DNA of 64,000 nucleotides. It comes from SpSt-333 sp964371615. Lineage in GTDB: Bacteria; Bacteroidota; Ignavibacteria; UBA10030; UBA8401. The position numbers were made by a program, and so were the translations under genes. Positions within the stretch are counted from its first letter, which is position 1. Each line of letters starts with the position of its first letter. Shown in pieces: positions 27,459-36,422 of this stretch. The stretch lies in assembly GCA_964371615.1 (NCBI GenBank), contig CAYJMS010000002.1, forward strand, positions 372,001 through 436,000. Direction: 5' to 3'. The notes under the pieces are model-generated. The model made no database searches and was not told the origin of the DNA. It saw only the letters and a list, made by a program, of their open reading frames with translations.

Positions 27459-29255
27459 TCAGTGTGTCACCGCCATACCTGATCCGTAATTTCCCACTTC
27501 CAGAGAAGCAACCACTTTTCGCTCAAGTATGTCAACCACCTTGACAAATCCGGCTTTCTTCCCGCCGACTGTCGGATGATGCGGGGGATCGCTGACTCCC
27601 AGATTTTCGCAAGAGACATAAACGTATTTTCCATCCTTCGATACTGCAACGCCGTGCGGTTCCACCCCCACGTTTTCGATCGTATAGTCCACCTGTCGCG
27701 TAGTCGTATTGATGGCGGAAAGCGAATTGGAATTTCTGTTGGCAACAAAAACGTACTCGCCGCCGGGTGTAATTGCAGGAATGAGCGGCGTCGATCCGAC
27801 TGTGATCGAATCGACTATCGTCATCTGAACGAGATCGAGGACCCGTACGTCTCCGGATTTCTTGCAGGTGATGTACGCGAACTTGCTGTCCGGTGTTATC
27901 GCGGCTTGATACGGCTCGAACCGGAAAAGGTAACCGATCGGCAGCGCCGGCACCGATCCCGACACAGGGACTGTTTTCACAATGGTGTTGTCTGATGTTC
28001 TGATGATCGTGATATTATCCGAAAACGAGTTCATCACCAGCACATGACGGAAATCGGGTGTAATCGAAATGCCGTGCGGTTTCAGCATTGCCGGGCTTCC
28101 GACATCGGCAACTGCAGTCATTGTCGGTGTGTGTACAATAGTAATATTCGTTCTCGACTCTTCAAAGTTTGTAACGTACGCAGTGTCGCCGTATTGTGAT
28201 AATGCAACCTGCGCAGGAGAATGAAGTCCGGTCGTCAATGCTCCCGCCGGCGAATTGTCGGAGACGTTGAATTTCAGCAGTGTATTCCCGGCAATCAAAT
28301 TGATGTAGTAATACTGATTCTGCCAATCCACAACGGCATTGTGCGGTGACTTCAGCGGTGCCAGTGCCGGATTTTCCGTACCGGTAGTGATGTACCGTGC
28401 AATCCTGTTCCGATCCAGATCGATGACCGCCGTAATATCTTCGCCTTGATTCGTGACATATCCCCAACCGCGTTGCGGTAATATAGAAAACGGAATGCTG
28501 CCGTCATCAAACCGCGCGCCATGATCGATCCACCGAATCAGCAGATCGCGCAATTCAACAGGAAGAGAAAATCCCGGCGGCATGGCAGGCTGTGAAACCG
28601 GGCCGACTGTCGTATCTCTGTTGAGATGGCGGATCAGATGGCTTCTCGACGATCGAAACGGCACGATCTGTGCCACGTCATCGGTACCGTTCACGACATC
28701 GCTCCAGCTCGCCAGTGAATACCTCGATCCATTCTGCAACGATCCGGCTACGGCGTGATCGTCCCCTCCTCCTCCCGCTGCATGACATCCGCCGACGGCA
28801 CACCCGCTGGCGAAGCTTGATTGAATATGCTCGGTATATAAAATCTGATCGCCGGTCAACACTGACACATCCCGGGGTATGATGGTGATGGTTTTTATGT
28901 TCGAGCTGTGGTCCGTTGTTCCATCCCCATTGTCGTGAAAAGGAATAATAGTATAGTAATAGGGAATGCCGTCGGTCAATGCTGTATCGCGGTATACCGG
29001 ATTCACTTCGGAGCTTCTTTTACCGAGATGGCGGGCGGTTGCGGTGGAAAATTCAGGAAGTATGCTTCGGTACAGATCCACACTGTTGATGTACGAATCA
29101 GTCACCAACCAGGAAATGGTTGCGGAAGCATGAGTACCGACACCGTAAAACGCATCCACGGAAAAAGCGGGATCGGACGGAGATACCCTGCTCTCTTTTT
29201 GACATCCCTGGTAAAAAACAACCGAAAACGCGATAGTATAAATCCAATTTTTCAT
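27459..29255 (-). CDS. Lipoprotein with heme-type CX4CH segment and YVTN beta-propeller
   Basis: A 598-residue protein with an N-terminal lipobox (FYQGC, Cys 18). Residues 25-130 resemble a fibronectin III-like domain. Residues 135-250 look like a small cytochrome-c-like domain, with CAVGGCH (Cys 152, Cys 157, His 158) and a possible distal Met in QPAMPPG (Met 225). The rest (about 265-598) is a YncE/YVTN beta-propeller with repeats such as YGDTAYVTNFEES and GEYVFVANRNSNSLSAI. The Cys spacing is CX4CH, not CX2CH, so covalent heme is uncertain. It faces the patatin gene tail to tail, 26 bases apart. Confidence 0.8.
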   Translation of the reverse strand: MKNWIYTIAFSVVFYQGCQKESRVSPSDPAFSVDAFYGVGTHASATISWLVTDSYINSVDLYRSILPEFSTATARHLGKRSSEVNPVYRDTALTDGIPYYYTIIPFHDNGDGTTDHSSNIKTITIIPRDVSVLTGDQILYTEHIQSSFASGCAVGGCHAAGGGGDDHAVAGSLQNGSRYSLASWSDVVNGTDDVAQIVPFRSSRSHLIRHLNRDTTVGPVSQPAMPPGFSLPVELRDLLIRWIDHGARFDDGSIPFSILPQRGWGYVTNQGEDITAVIDLDRNRIARYITTGTENPALAPLKSPHNAVVDWQNQYYYINLIAGNTLLKFNVSDNSPAGALTTGLHSPAQVALSQYGDTAYVTNFEESRTNITIVHTPTMTAVADVGSPAMLKPHGISITPDFRHVLVMNSFSDNITIIRTSDNTIVKTVPVSGSVPALPIGYLFRFEPYQAAITPDSKFAYITCKKSGDVRVLDLVQMTIVDSITVGSTPLIPAITPGGEYVFVANRNSNSLSAINTTTRQVDYTIENVGVEPHGVAVSKDGKYVYVSCENLGVSDPPHHPTVGGKKAGFVKVVDILERKVVASLEVGNYGSGMAVTH

Positions 29256-29411
29256 GAGAACCTTAATATTTTCACATTTTTATGAATATACAGATTCTGG
29301 CATTGCGAAACAAAGATTGCTGTTTCAGGCATTTCGCTGTATCTTTATCGCACACACGGAAGCACACATCTTCCGCAACATCCAATACATACCCTCAAAC
29401 AGAGACTTCGT

Positions 29412-31109
29412 ATGATCATCACCAACAAAACAGTTCTCGTCCTCGGCGGCTGGGGCTTAGTCGGCTCCGCAATTTGCCGCAGATTAATGGAAGAACAACC
29501 GAAACGTATCATCCTCACCTCGCTGAAAGAATCCGAAGCACAGGAAGCATGCGAACAAATGCGGAGTGAATACCCGAAGGCCGGGAAAAATTTTTTCGTC
29601 CCCTGGTGGGGAAATATATTTGTCCGGAATGAATTCAAGGATCTCACCCGTGAAGAGATCCTTACCGATCCACATCGGCGCGGAAAGTTCATCGACGATT
29701 TGATCGACGAATTGACAACAGACGTACTCGAACGCACCTCTCTGTTTCAGCTCCTCAATAAATACCGCCCGGATATCGTCGTGGACTGTGTCAATTCCGC
29801 AACGGCAATTGCTTATCAGGATATTTTTCAGAGTTCACGCGACGTTATGATCGCGCTGAAGAACGATGCATCGAATCTGCGCGAAACGGTCGAGCGCCTC
29901 CTGGCAACGCAATACACCCCCCAACTGATCCGACATGTGCAGATCTTCTACCGCTCCATGAATTACGCCAAAACAAATATTTATGTGAAGATCGGCACCA
30001 GCGGCACCGGCGGCATGGGATTGAACATACCTTATACACACAGCGAAGAAAAACCGTCGCGTGTATTACTGAGCAAATCCGTCGTGGCCGGAGCGCATAC
30101 GATGCTTCTCTTTTTAATGGGTCGCACGCCCGATGCACCGATCACGAAAGAAGTGAAGCCGACCGGGGCGATTGCCTGGAAGCGAATTGCCTTCGGTGAG
30201 ATCGCCAAACGGGGCAAGTCGGTGGATCTGGTGAACTGCCCGCCGGAAAAAGGAGTCGAATTGAGGGGATCTTTTACCGTAAAAATGACCGACAGTGCCG
30301 CCGTGCCGACCGGCAAGAAACTCCGTTCGGTCTTTATCGATACCGGTGAAAACGGCATCTTCTCCCGCGGCGAGTTCGAGGCGATCGCCACGCCCGGCCA
30401 GATGGAATATGTCACTCCGGAAGAGATCGCTGAGGCGGTGGTGTACGAAATAAAAGGCGGAAACACCGGCCACGACATTATTAATGCGCTGGATAATGCA
30501 ACGCTCTCTCCCACGTATCGTGCGGGATTCATGTTCCAGGGTGCGATCGACAAGATGAAGCAACTCGAAAAGGAACATAATGTCGACAGCGTTGCATTCG
30601 AGATGCTTGGTCCGCCGCGCTTATCAAAACTGCTGTATGAAGCGTACCTACTAAAGATAGCACACAAGACTGTCAACAACGTTCTGAAATCAAAGGCAAA
30701 AGATCTCTCCGATCACCTCACAAAACTGATCCAAACGGACGATTCCCTCCGCTCCCGTATCATTTCGATCGGCATACCGATTCTTTTACCCGACGGCAAA
30801 ACACTAATCCGCGGGAATGATATAAAAATTCCTCCCTATCGGGGAATCAACGAGCTGCCGATTACAAAAGAGTCCATCGAAGAATGGGCGCTCGCCGGCT
30901 GGATTGACCTGCGTCCCTCCAATATGGAACATTGGAAGAAACGACTGACATTCATCAAAGACGAAGTGGAAGCGAAGATCAAAGGCGATACCAGCTCGCG
31001 CCATTTCCGCACGATGGAATATTGGGGCAATTTCAACGACATCGACGAAGGAAAGATTGTCGGCTGGATTTTCACCGAAGAGGAAAAAGGAAAAAGGATG
31101 AAGTCTTAA
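29412..31109 (+). CDS. Large SDR/epimerase-like protein of unknown function
   Basis: A 565-residue cytoplasmic protein. The first part is a Rossmann domain of the short-chain dehydrogenase/epimerase superfamily, with the nucleotide loop VLVLGGWGLVGSAI at about residues 9-22 and VVDCVNSATAIAYQDI near 118-133. A Tyr-x-x-x-Lys pair is not obvious; YAKTNIYVKIGTSGTGGMG near 182-200 may stand in its place. The C-terminal 250 residues match nothing I recognise. It is twice the length of ordinary SDRs. It is isolated between repeat-bearing gaps. NAD(P) binding is likely; reaction unknown. Confidence 0.7.
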   Translation: MIITNKTVLVLGGWGLVGSAICRRLMEEQPKRIILTSLKESEAQEACEQMRSEYPKAGKNFFVPWWGNIFVRNEFKDLTREEILTDPHRRGKFIDDLIDELTTDVLERTSLFQLLNKYRPDIVVDCVNSATAIAYQDIFQSSRDVMIALKNDASNLRETVERLLATQYTPQLIRHVQIFYRSMNYAKTNIYVKIGTSGTGGMGLNIPYTHSEEKPSRVLLSKSVVAGAHTMLLFLMGRTPDAPITKEVKPTGAIAWKRIAFGEIAKRGKSVDLVNCPPEKGVELRGSFTVKMTDSAAVPTGKKLRSVFIDTGENGIFSRGEFEAIATPGQMEYVTPEEIAEAVVYEIKGGNTGHDIINALDNATLSPTYRAGFMFQGAIDKMKQLEKEHNVDSVAFEMLGPPRLSKLLYEAYLLKIAHKTVNNVLKSKAKDLSDHLTKLIQTDDSLRSRIISIGIPILLPDGKTLIRGNDIKIPPYRGINELPITKESIEEWALAGWIDLRPSNMEHWKKRLTFIKDEVEAKIKGDTSSRHFRTMEYWGNFNDIDEGKIVGWIFTEEEKGKRMKS

Positions 31110-31110
31110 T

Positions 31111-31167
31111 GGTCATTGGTAATTAGGAATTGGGAATTGGTCAATAGTCAATAGTCATTGGGAATTG
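31111..31167. repeat. Heptamer tandem repeat, left arm
   Basis: Eight degenerate 7-base units: GGTCATT, GGTAATT, AGGAATT, GGGAATT, GGTCAAT, AGTCAAT, AGTCATT, GGGAATT. It starts two bases after the SDR stop codon. Confidence 0.8.
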
Positions 31168-31209
31168 CCTACCTGCCCCTTTGGGGGAAGGGTGACGGGG
31201 GATTCAGGA

Positions 31210-31272
31210 ATTGATCATTCATTATTCATAATTCATCCTTCATAATTAATCATTACGCATTACGAATTATTT
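31210..31272. repeat. Heptamer tandem repeat, right arm
   Basis: Units TTGATCA, TTCATTA, TTCATAA, TTCATCC, TTCATAA, TTAATCA, TTACGCA, TTACGAA in a 7-base register, facing the left arm. The spacer between (about 40 bases) contains CCCCTTTGGGGG, a small palindrome. Confidence 0.78.
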
Positions 31273-31310
31273 TTTTATTGCTACACACTATACATTACAC
31301 TGAGGCTCTT

Positions 31311-33437
31311 ATGAATATTTTCAGAAAGACAAGCATCGTATTAATCGTTCTCTTTGGCCTATCACTCGCCGATGAAGGTATGTGGACGTTCGATAATCCC
31401 CCGAAGAAACAATTGAAAGAGAAATACGGATTCGAGATCACCGACCAGTGGCTGGACCATGTCCGGCTTGCCAGTGTCCGGTTCAATGACGGAGGTTCAG
31501 GTTCGTTCATCTCCGCTAATGGTTTGGTGATGACCAATCACCATGTAGGACTTGGTCAGATACAGAAACTTTCCAGCGCTGAAAACGACTACGTAAAGAA
31601 CGGATTCTACACAAAAAACCAGTCGGATGAATTAAAATGCCCCGATCTGGAGTTGAATGTGCTTGTCGGCATGGAAAATGTGACGGAAAAGATTCTCGGT
31701 GCAGCGACAATGGGAATGTCCGAGAAAGAAACACATGCCGCCCGCAGAGCGAAGATTGCGGAGCTGACGAAAGAGAGTACCGAAAAAACCGGGCTCCGTT
31801 CCGACATCGTTTCGTTCTATAACGGAAGTGAGTATTGGATCTATCGCTACAAGAAATTCACCGACGTCCGTCTGGTAATGGCGCCCGAGGAGCAGATCGC
31901 ATTCTTCGGCGGTGATCCGGATAATTTCACTTTCCCCCGATACGATCTCGATATGACCTTTTTCAGAGTATATGAAAACGACAAGCCGTACAATCCCCCC
32001 CATTTTTTGAAATGGAAAACCGCCGGCGCTGCGGATGAAGAACTGGTTTTCGTCTCCGGTCACCCCGGTTCCACCAACCGCCAGCAGACCTACTCCCAAT
32101 TGGAGTATGCCCGCGACTATACGTATCCTTCACGGCTGAAAAGTGTCGAACGCCGCCTTGCCGTGTATCGCGCTTATGCGGTATTGAGTGAAGAAAACCG
32201 CCGTCGCGCCGTTACGTCAATCCGCGGAATTGAAAATGCCCAGAAAGCATGGACCGGCGAATACGAAGGCTTGTTGGACAAAAACTTGATGGCAAAGAAA
32301 TGGAAGGAAGAACAGGACCTGCGGACAAAAGTCAACGCCGATCCCGAATTGAAAAAACAGTATGCATGGGCGTGGGATTCGATCTCTGCGGCAACAAGCA
32401 GAAATATTGAAAAGTTCAAGCATCTTACATACCGCGGCGTTGTGGGACGCCTCGCAATGAATGCGTTATCGATCGCGCGGTTTGCAACGCAGATGAAAAA
32501 ACCGAACGGCGAACGCCTGCGGCAGTATCAGGATGCCAACATTGAAGCGACGAAATTCGGTCTCTTCTCTCCCGCACCGGTATATCCTGACTTAGAAGAA
32601 ATACAGCTGGCAGACCGCTTTGCCGAAGCGCTGGAAATGCTCGGAGCGGATGATCCGTGGGTGAAAGCTGTTCTGGACGGAAAAACACCAACGGATGCCG
32701 CAAAGCACTACATCACCGGCACAAAACTCGCCGACCCGGCATTCCGGAAGGCGTTGGTAGAAGCAGGAGCAGATGAAATCTCCCAATCGACCGATCCATT
32801 ATTGGCAATGGCGCGCAGAATAGCAACCATTGGAGATGAAATGGCCGAGTGGCAGGAAAAAAATATAAACGGAGTGATTTCCGCAGCCAGTGAAGCGACC
32901 GGCAAAGCCCGTTTCGCTGTCTATGGCAAAGACCTTCCGCCGGATGCCACATTTACACTCCGGCTTTCCTACGGTCAGGTAAAAGGATATGCGATGAACG
33001 GCACGAAAGCGCCAAGCGTAACAACCATGTATGGATTGTACGACCGGGCGTTCAGTTTTCAGAATCAAAAGGATTTTGAACTGCCGAAACGGTTCACCGA
33101 CGGTATTGGTACACTGAAACTTTCCACACCGATGAACTTTGTCACCACACACGACATTATCGGCGGAAATTCCGGTTCTCCGGTCATTAATAAAGAAGCG
33201 GAAGTTGTCGGGTTGATCTTTGATGGTAATATCGAAAGTCTGCCGGGTCGCTTTTCGTATGCCGAGGATAAAAACCGCGCTGTTGCGGTACACACCGGTG
33301 TCATGATCGAAACGCTCCGAAAGCTGTATGATGCCAATATACTTGCCGACGAGATCGAAGGAATTGTTGCTAAACCGGAACCTCCGAAAGAGATTCCTGT
33401 AACCAAACCGGTCCGGTCAACAAAAAAGAAGAAATAG
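31311..33437 (+). CDS. S46 family dipeptidyl peptidase
   Basis: A 708-residue exported serine peptidase of the DPP7/DPP11 family, which releases dipeptides from peptide N-termini in the periplasm. ATG 31311 gives a signal peptide (SIVLIVLFGLSLA); the mature protein begins DEGMWTFDN, typical of S46. The chymotrypsin-like triad is seen as TNHHVG (about 75-80), the Asp in FTFPRYDLDMTFF, and the Ser in GGNSGSPV. The helical lid domain lies between. LIFDGN after the Ser has Gly where DPP11 has Arg, pointing to DPP7-like hydrophobic rather than acidic specificity (inference). The C-terminus ends in a Lys run. Confidence 0.93.
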   Translation: MNIFRKTSIVLIVLFGLSLADEGMWTFDNPPKKQLKEKYGFEITDQWLDHVRLASVRFNDGGSGSFISANGLVMTNHHVGLGQIQKLSSAENDYVKNGFYTKNQSDELKCPDLELNVLVGMENVTEKILGAATMGMSEKETHAARRAKIAELTKESTEKTGLRSDIVSFYNGSEYWIYRYKKFTDVRLVMAPEEQIAFFGGDPDNFTFPRYDLDMTFFRVYENDKPYNPPHFLKWKTAGAADEELVFVSGHPGSTNRQQTYSQLEYARDYTYPSRLKSVERRLAVYRAYAVLSEENRRRAVTSIRGIENAQKAWTGEYEGLLDKNLMAKKWKEEQDLRTKVNADPELKKQYAWAWDSISAATSRNIEKFKHLTYRGVVGRLAMNALSIARFATQMKKPNGERLRQYQDANIEATKFGLFSPAPVYPDLEEIQLADRFAEALEMLGADDPWVKAVLDGKTPTDAAKHYITGTKLADPAFRKALVEAGADEISQSTDPLLAMARRIATIGDEMAEWQEKNINGVISAASEATGKARFAVYGKDLPPDATFTLRLSYGQVKGYAMNGTKAPSVTTMYGLYDRAFSFQNQKDFELPKRFTDGIGTLKLSTPMNFVTTHDIIGGNSGSPVINKEAEVVGLIFDGNIESLPGRFSYAEDKNRAVAVHTGVMIETLRKLYDANILADEIEGIVAKPEPPKEIPVTKPVRSTKKKK

Positions 33438-33452
33438 TTTTTCCATTATTTT

Positions 33453-33544
33453 GTGGCACAATTAATTCTTACTTAGTGGCACAATCATTTCTTACTTTGT
33501 GGCACAATCATTTCTTACTTTGTGGCGCAATCATTCCTGATTGC
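33453..33544. repeat. Four tandem 23-base units running into a terminator
   Basis: Units at 33453, 33476, 33499 and 33522 each begin GTGGCACAAT (GTGGCGCAAT in the last). The first three differ by a few bases; the fourth forms the left arm of the terminator hairpin. It is therefore a local amplification of half a terminator stem. Confidence 0.88.
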
Positions 33545-33560
33545 GCCATATTTTTTTTAA
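33523..33560 (+). terminator. Rho-independent terminator of the S46 peptidase gene
   Basis: TGGCGCAATCA pairs perfectly with TGATTGCGCCA (11 base pairs) around TTCC, followed by TATTTTTTTT. It is about 85 bases after the stop codon. Confidence 0.87.
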
Positions 33561-33612
33561 CATCTGAAATATTCCATCTTTCATCTCTCATTCTGCTGCG
33601 GTATATTAAAAC

Positions 33613-34707
33613 ATGAAATCCTTTCTTTCATTTCTGTTCCTTATCCAATGTGCCATATGTCAATCCTCCGACTTTAATGTCACTTTGCGACTCGATTTTT
33701 CTTCCGTCGATGCATTGATGGAGTTGAGCGAAGGACGCATATCCAATGTTCACCGCGCAGCGGACCTCAGAGGCAACCGGATTGCCGCTGCCACCAGCGC
33801 ATTGCTTGCCCGCCGGGCATTCTCAGCCGAACATTTTGCAGTGGACCTGGAACGATTCCGGAGCGGCTCGACTCCCTCCGACGATATCTACGGCCTCCGG
33901 ACGACGATCGCTTACCTGCCGCAGATTAAAGCGCTGCTGCAGGAGATTAAGAAACGACAGCTGGACAGAAGGATTGTTTCCACCATTGAACAATTCTTTC
34001 CTGCCTCTAGCGCAATAAATACAATCATACCGGTCTATTTCGTCGCTCTGGGAAACGATAATGCCGCCGCATTTGTCCGGCGGATAGCGTGGGACGGTAA
34101 AACACCGCGGTTCGTCGGCGATAATGAGGGCGAATTGACTATAGTGGTGAATCTGACACGGTCGGTGCAATATATCCGTGACGTGCAGATCCAGTTCATT
34201 GATATGATGAGCACGCTGGCGCACGAGACATTTCATGCCGCATTCGGCGTATATCAGTCTTCGTCTCCGGTCTGGCGGCAGGTTCATTCCCGTTACGAAC
34301 CGGAATGGACATTGGCGGAACTGGTGCAGAACGAAGGAATTGCATACTTGATCTCCGCACAACAACGGACGGGAGCGCAGCTCTCTCACGCGCAACTCGC
34401 CTCGGCTAAAAGAGCGATACAGGAACTGAATGCAACGCTGAAAGAACTCCGCTCCCCCACACTCACACAAACACGCGCTCGCGAATTGATTATGAACTCA
34501 AACCTGTCCGGATCGTACGAAAAGAACTACGGTGCAACGGCAGGATTATTGATGGCATATGCAATCGACGCTAAACTGGGACGCGCAGCACTGAGCGAAA
34601 CGATCGCTAACGGTCCGTCAGATTTCTTTTCGAAATACCAGAACCTAACACGACAATTCGGTGAACTACCCCCGTTTGACGATGCCGCAGTCGATTGGTT
34701 GAAATAG
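33613..34707 (+). CDS. DUF5700-like putative zinc protease
   Basis: A 364-residue exported protein with a signal peptide (SFLSFLFLIQCAICQ). The HEXXH motif appears as LAHETFHAAFG near residue 206, and a downstream Glu in NEGIAYLISAQQ fits a third zinc ligand of gluzincins. The overall pattern matches the DUF5700 family of putative Zn-dependent proteases in Bacteroidota. The substrate is unknown. It is followed, after about 70 bases and with a separate strong ribosome site, by a DUF4256 gene. Confidence 0.75.
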   Translation: MKSFLSFLFLIQCAICQSSDFNVTLRLDFSSVDALMELSEGRISNVHRAADLRGNRIAAATSALLARRAFSAEHFAVDLERFRSGSTPSDDIYGLRTTIAYLPQIKALLQEIKKRQLDRRIVSTIEQFFPASSAINTIIPVYFVALGNDNAAAFVRRIAWDGKTPRFVGDNEGELTIVVNLTRSVQYIRDVQIQFIDMMSTLAHETFHAAFGVYQSSSPVWRQVHSRYEPEWTLAELVQNEGIAYLISAQQRTGAQLSHAQLASAKRAIQELNATLKELRSPTLTQTRARELIMNSNLSGSYEKNYGATAGLLMAYAIDAKLGRAALSETIANGPSDFFSKYQNLTRQFGELPPFDDAAVDWLK

Positions 34708-34778
34708 AGATTACAAAGAATAATTCATCGGATAATTTTGCTCTCAACAAATCTATTCAAAGGAGGGAATACAAACGT

Positions 34779-35375
34779 ATGAGCAAGACCAACACCATTA
34801 AAAAGAGGTTGTCACAGGAACAACGTGAAGCATTGCTCAAAACATTAAAAGTCCGTTTTGAGAAAAACATGAACCGGCATAAAGGCATTGAATGGTCGAA
34901 GGTAAAGGCAAAACTGGAATTGAATTCAGAAGCACTGTGGTCCCTCTTTGAAATGGAACGAACCGGCGGCGAACCGGATGTTGTTGTTCTTGGCAATAAA
35001 AAAGGGGGTGCTACTTCCGGAGAGAAGAATTATTTCTTTGTTGATTGTTCCGCAGAAAGTCCCGCCGGCCGCAGAAGTCTGTGCTACGACCGCGTAGCAC
35101 TGGAGTCAAGGAAAGAACATAAGCCAAAAAATAATGCGATGGATGTGGCTGCCGCCATGGGCGTTGAACTTTTATCGGAAGAACAATATCGTGAATTGCA
35201 GAAGTGTGGGAATTTCGATACAAAAACATCCAGCTGGGTGAAAACGCCTTCTGAGATCAGAAAACTCGGCGGCGCACTCTTTTGCGATCGACGCTACGAC
35301 CAAGTCTTTGTGTATCACAACGGTGCAGAATCGTATTATGCTGCAAGGGGATTTCGGGCATCGTTAAATGTGTAA
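34779..35375 (+). CDS. DUF4256 family protein
   Basis: A 198-residue cytoplasmic protein of DUF4256. Recognisable parts are LKTLKVRFEKNMNRHKGIEW, FEMERTGGEPDVV (about 55-67), YFFVDCSAESPAGRRSLCYD, and GGALFCDRRYDQVFVYHNGA near the end. The family has no known function. ATG 34779 is chosen because AGGAGGG lies 11-12 bases upstream; an earlier start at 34695 would overlap the previous gene. It is the last gene before the AT-rich accessory region. Confidence 0.85.
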   Translation: MSKTNTIKKRLSQEQREALLKTLKVRFEKNMNRHKGIEWSKVKAKLELNSEALWSLFEMERTGGEPDVVVLGNKKGGATSGEKNYFFVDCSAESPAGRRSLCYDRVALESRKEHKPKNNAMDVAAAMGVELLSEEQYRELQKCGNFDTKTSSWVKTPSEIRKLGGALFCDRRYDQVFVYHNGAESYYAARGFRASLNV

Positions 35376-35441
35376 TATATATTCATATTGTGTAATAGAA
35401 TAATCATAAATATTATCTAGTATCCATCTCTATTATGGATG

Positions 35442-35578
35442 GTTATTGCAGGGAGCGAAACCTGCCCGATAATGTCTTTCCGAAGGGTCTGCTTTCGACG
35501 GGCGAAGAGGCCAAAGCAATCTTTTTAATAGTGATGAGGAAAATGAGATTGCTTTGGCATTAAACGCCTCACAATAAC
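35442..35578. repeat. Palindromic intergenic element, full two-armed copy
   Basis: The outer ends GTTATTG and CAATAAC pair. The inner arms GCCAAAGCAATCT (35510-35522) and AGATTGCTTTGGC (35546-35558) are perfect 13-base inverted repeats. The layout matches the GTCATTGCGAGG...GCAATCT family. The left half carries an inserted block (about 35461-35505) with no counterpart in the right half. No ORF lies in 35376-35602. Confidence 0.78.
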
Positions 35579-35602
35579 AACGTATTTATTTTGAGATGGC
35601 TT

Positions 35603-36295
35603 TTAATGAATAATTGAAAATTCAACCCCAATAACGGGTGTGTTCTTTGAAATTAATAACGCTGGGGTTACAATATAATTGACATCGTTTCCCGTCTTTA
35701 GTGCAAATGATATCCCTAAGTCATGATTAAATAAATTATCATTTACTTCTTGCAGTAAGCCCGGTTGCGAATAGTATGCATGGTAATATTCATAGTAATA
35801 TTTCAGACCCGAATTTTTCATCACCACATGAAGCCAGGAATGACGGATAGAATATGAGGGTTGAACAATTATTCCATCGTTTAAATATATACTATAAGAA
35901 ATACCGCCGAATACTGATAATCCGAATATATTCACCTCGTTATTTTGAACATACTTATCGGTGTACGATATATTTTCAACCGACAATCCCAATGATACAT
36001 TAAACGGAAATAGAGTGCCTTGTTTTAGAAGTTGATATTCAAAGCTTGGCGATATTCCAAAACCGGAAAATGATGTATTGGGAATTGATACAAAAGCGAT
36101 TGTCAAACGGATATCGAATCTGCTTTTAAGCGTAAATGCAATCCCGCCTCCAATTGAACGAGCTTCGTTATTACTTCCATAAGCAATACCAAATGACATT
36201 GCATTTTTTGAGCTATCTAAAAACGAACTTTGCGCGATACCTCTTTGGATTGTTAATGCACTTATTAGGGTGAAAACGATGATAGTATTTTTCAT
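35603..36295 (-). CDS. Barrel-like outer-membrane protein, AT-rich
   Basis: A 230-residue exported protein. ATG 36295 gives a signal peptide (TIIVFTLISALTIQRGIAQ). The rest has alternating amphipathic strands and Gly/Tyr-rich turns (MSFGIAYGSNNEARSIGGGI) and ends VEFSIIH, in keeping with a small outer-membrane barrel. No family recognised. Codon use is markedly richer in A and T than in the housekeeping genes around, hinting at transfer. It is beside a frameshifted gene of similar character. Confidence 0.65.
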   Translation of the reverse strand: MKNTIIVFTLISALTIQRGIAQSSFLDSSKNAMSFGIAYGSNNEARSIGGGIAFTLKSRFDIRLTIAFVSIPNTSFSGFGISPSFEYQLLKQGTLFPFNVSLGLSVENISYTDKYVQNNEVNIFGLSVFGGISYSIYLNDGIIVQPSYSIRHSWLHVVMKNSGLKYYYEYYHAYYSQPGLLQEVNDNLFNHDLGISFALKTGNDVNYIVTPALLISKNTPVIGVEFSIIH

Positions 36296-36422
36296 AATGT
36301 AACCATAAATATAGGACACCGATCGGCTTTGATATATGCTTCGGACATACGAACCTACCGGTTTTTCATCCGAACAAGATCATGTAGGCAACCCTCTGGA
36401 AGTAGTCGATGTGGCAGCATTT

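Noticed and set aside
34695..34778. Longer N-terminus for the DUF4256 gene
   Set aside because: It would overlap the previous gene, and the strong AGGAGGG site marks the downstream ATG.
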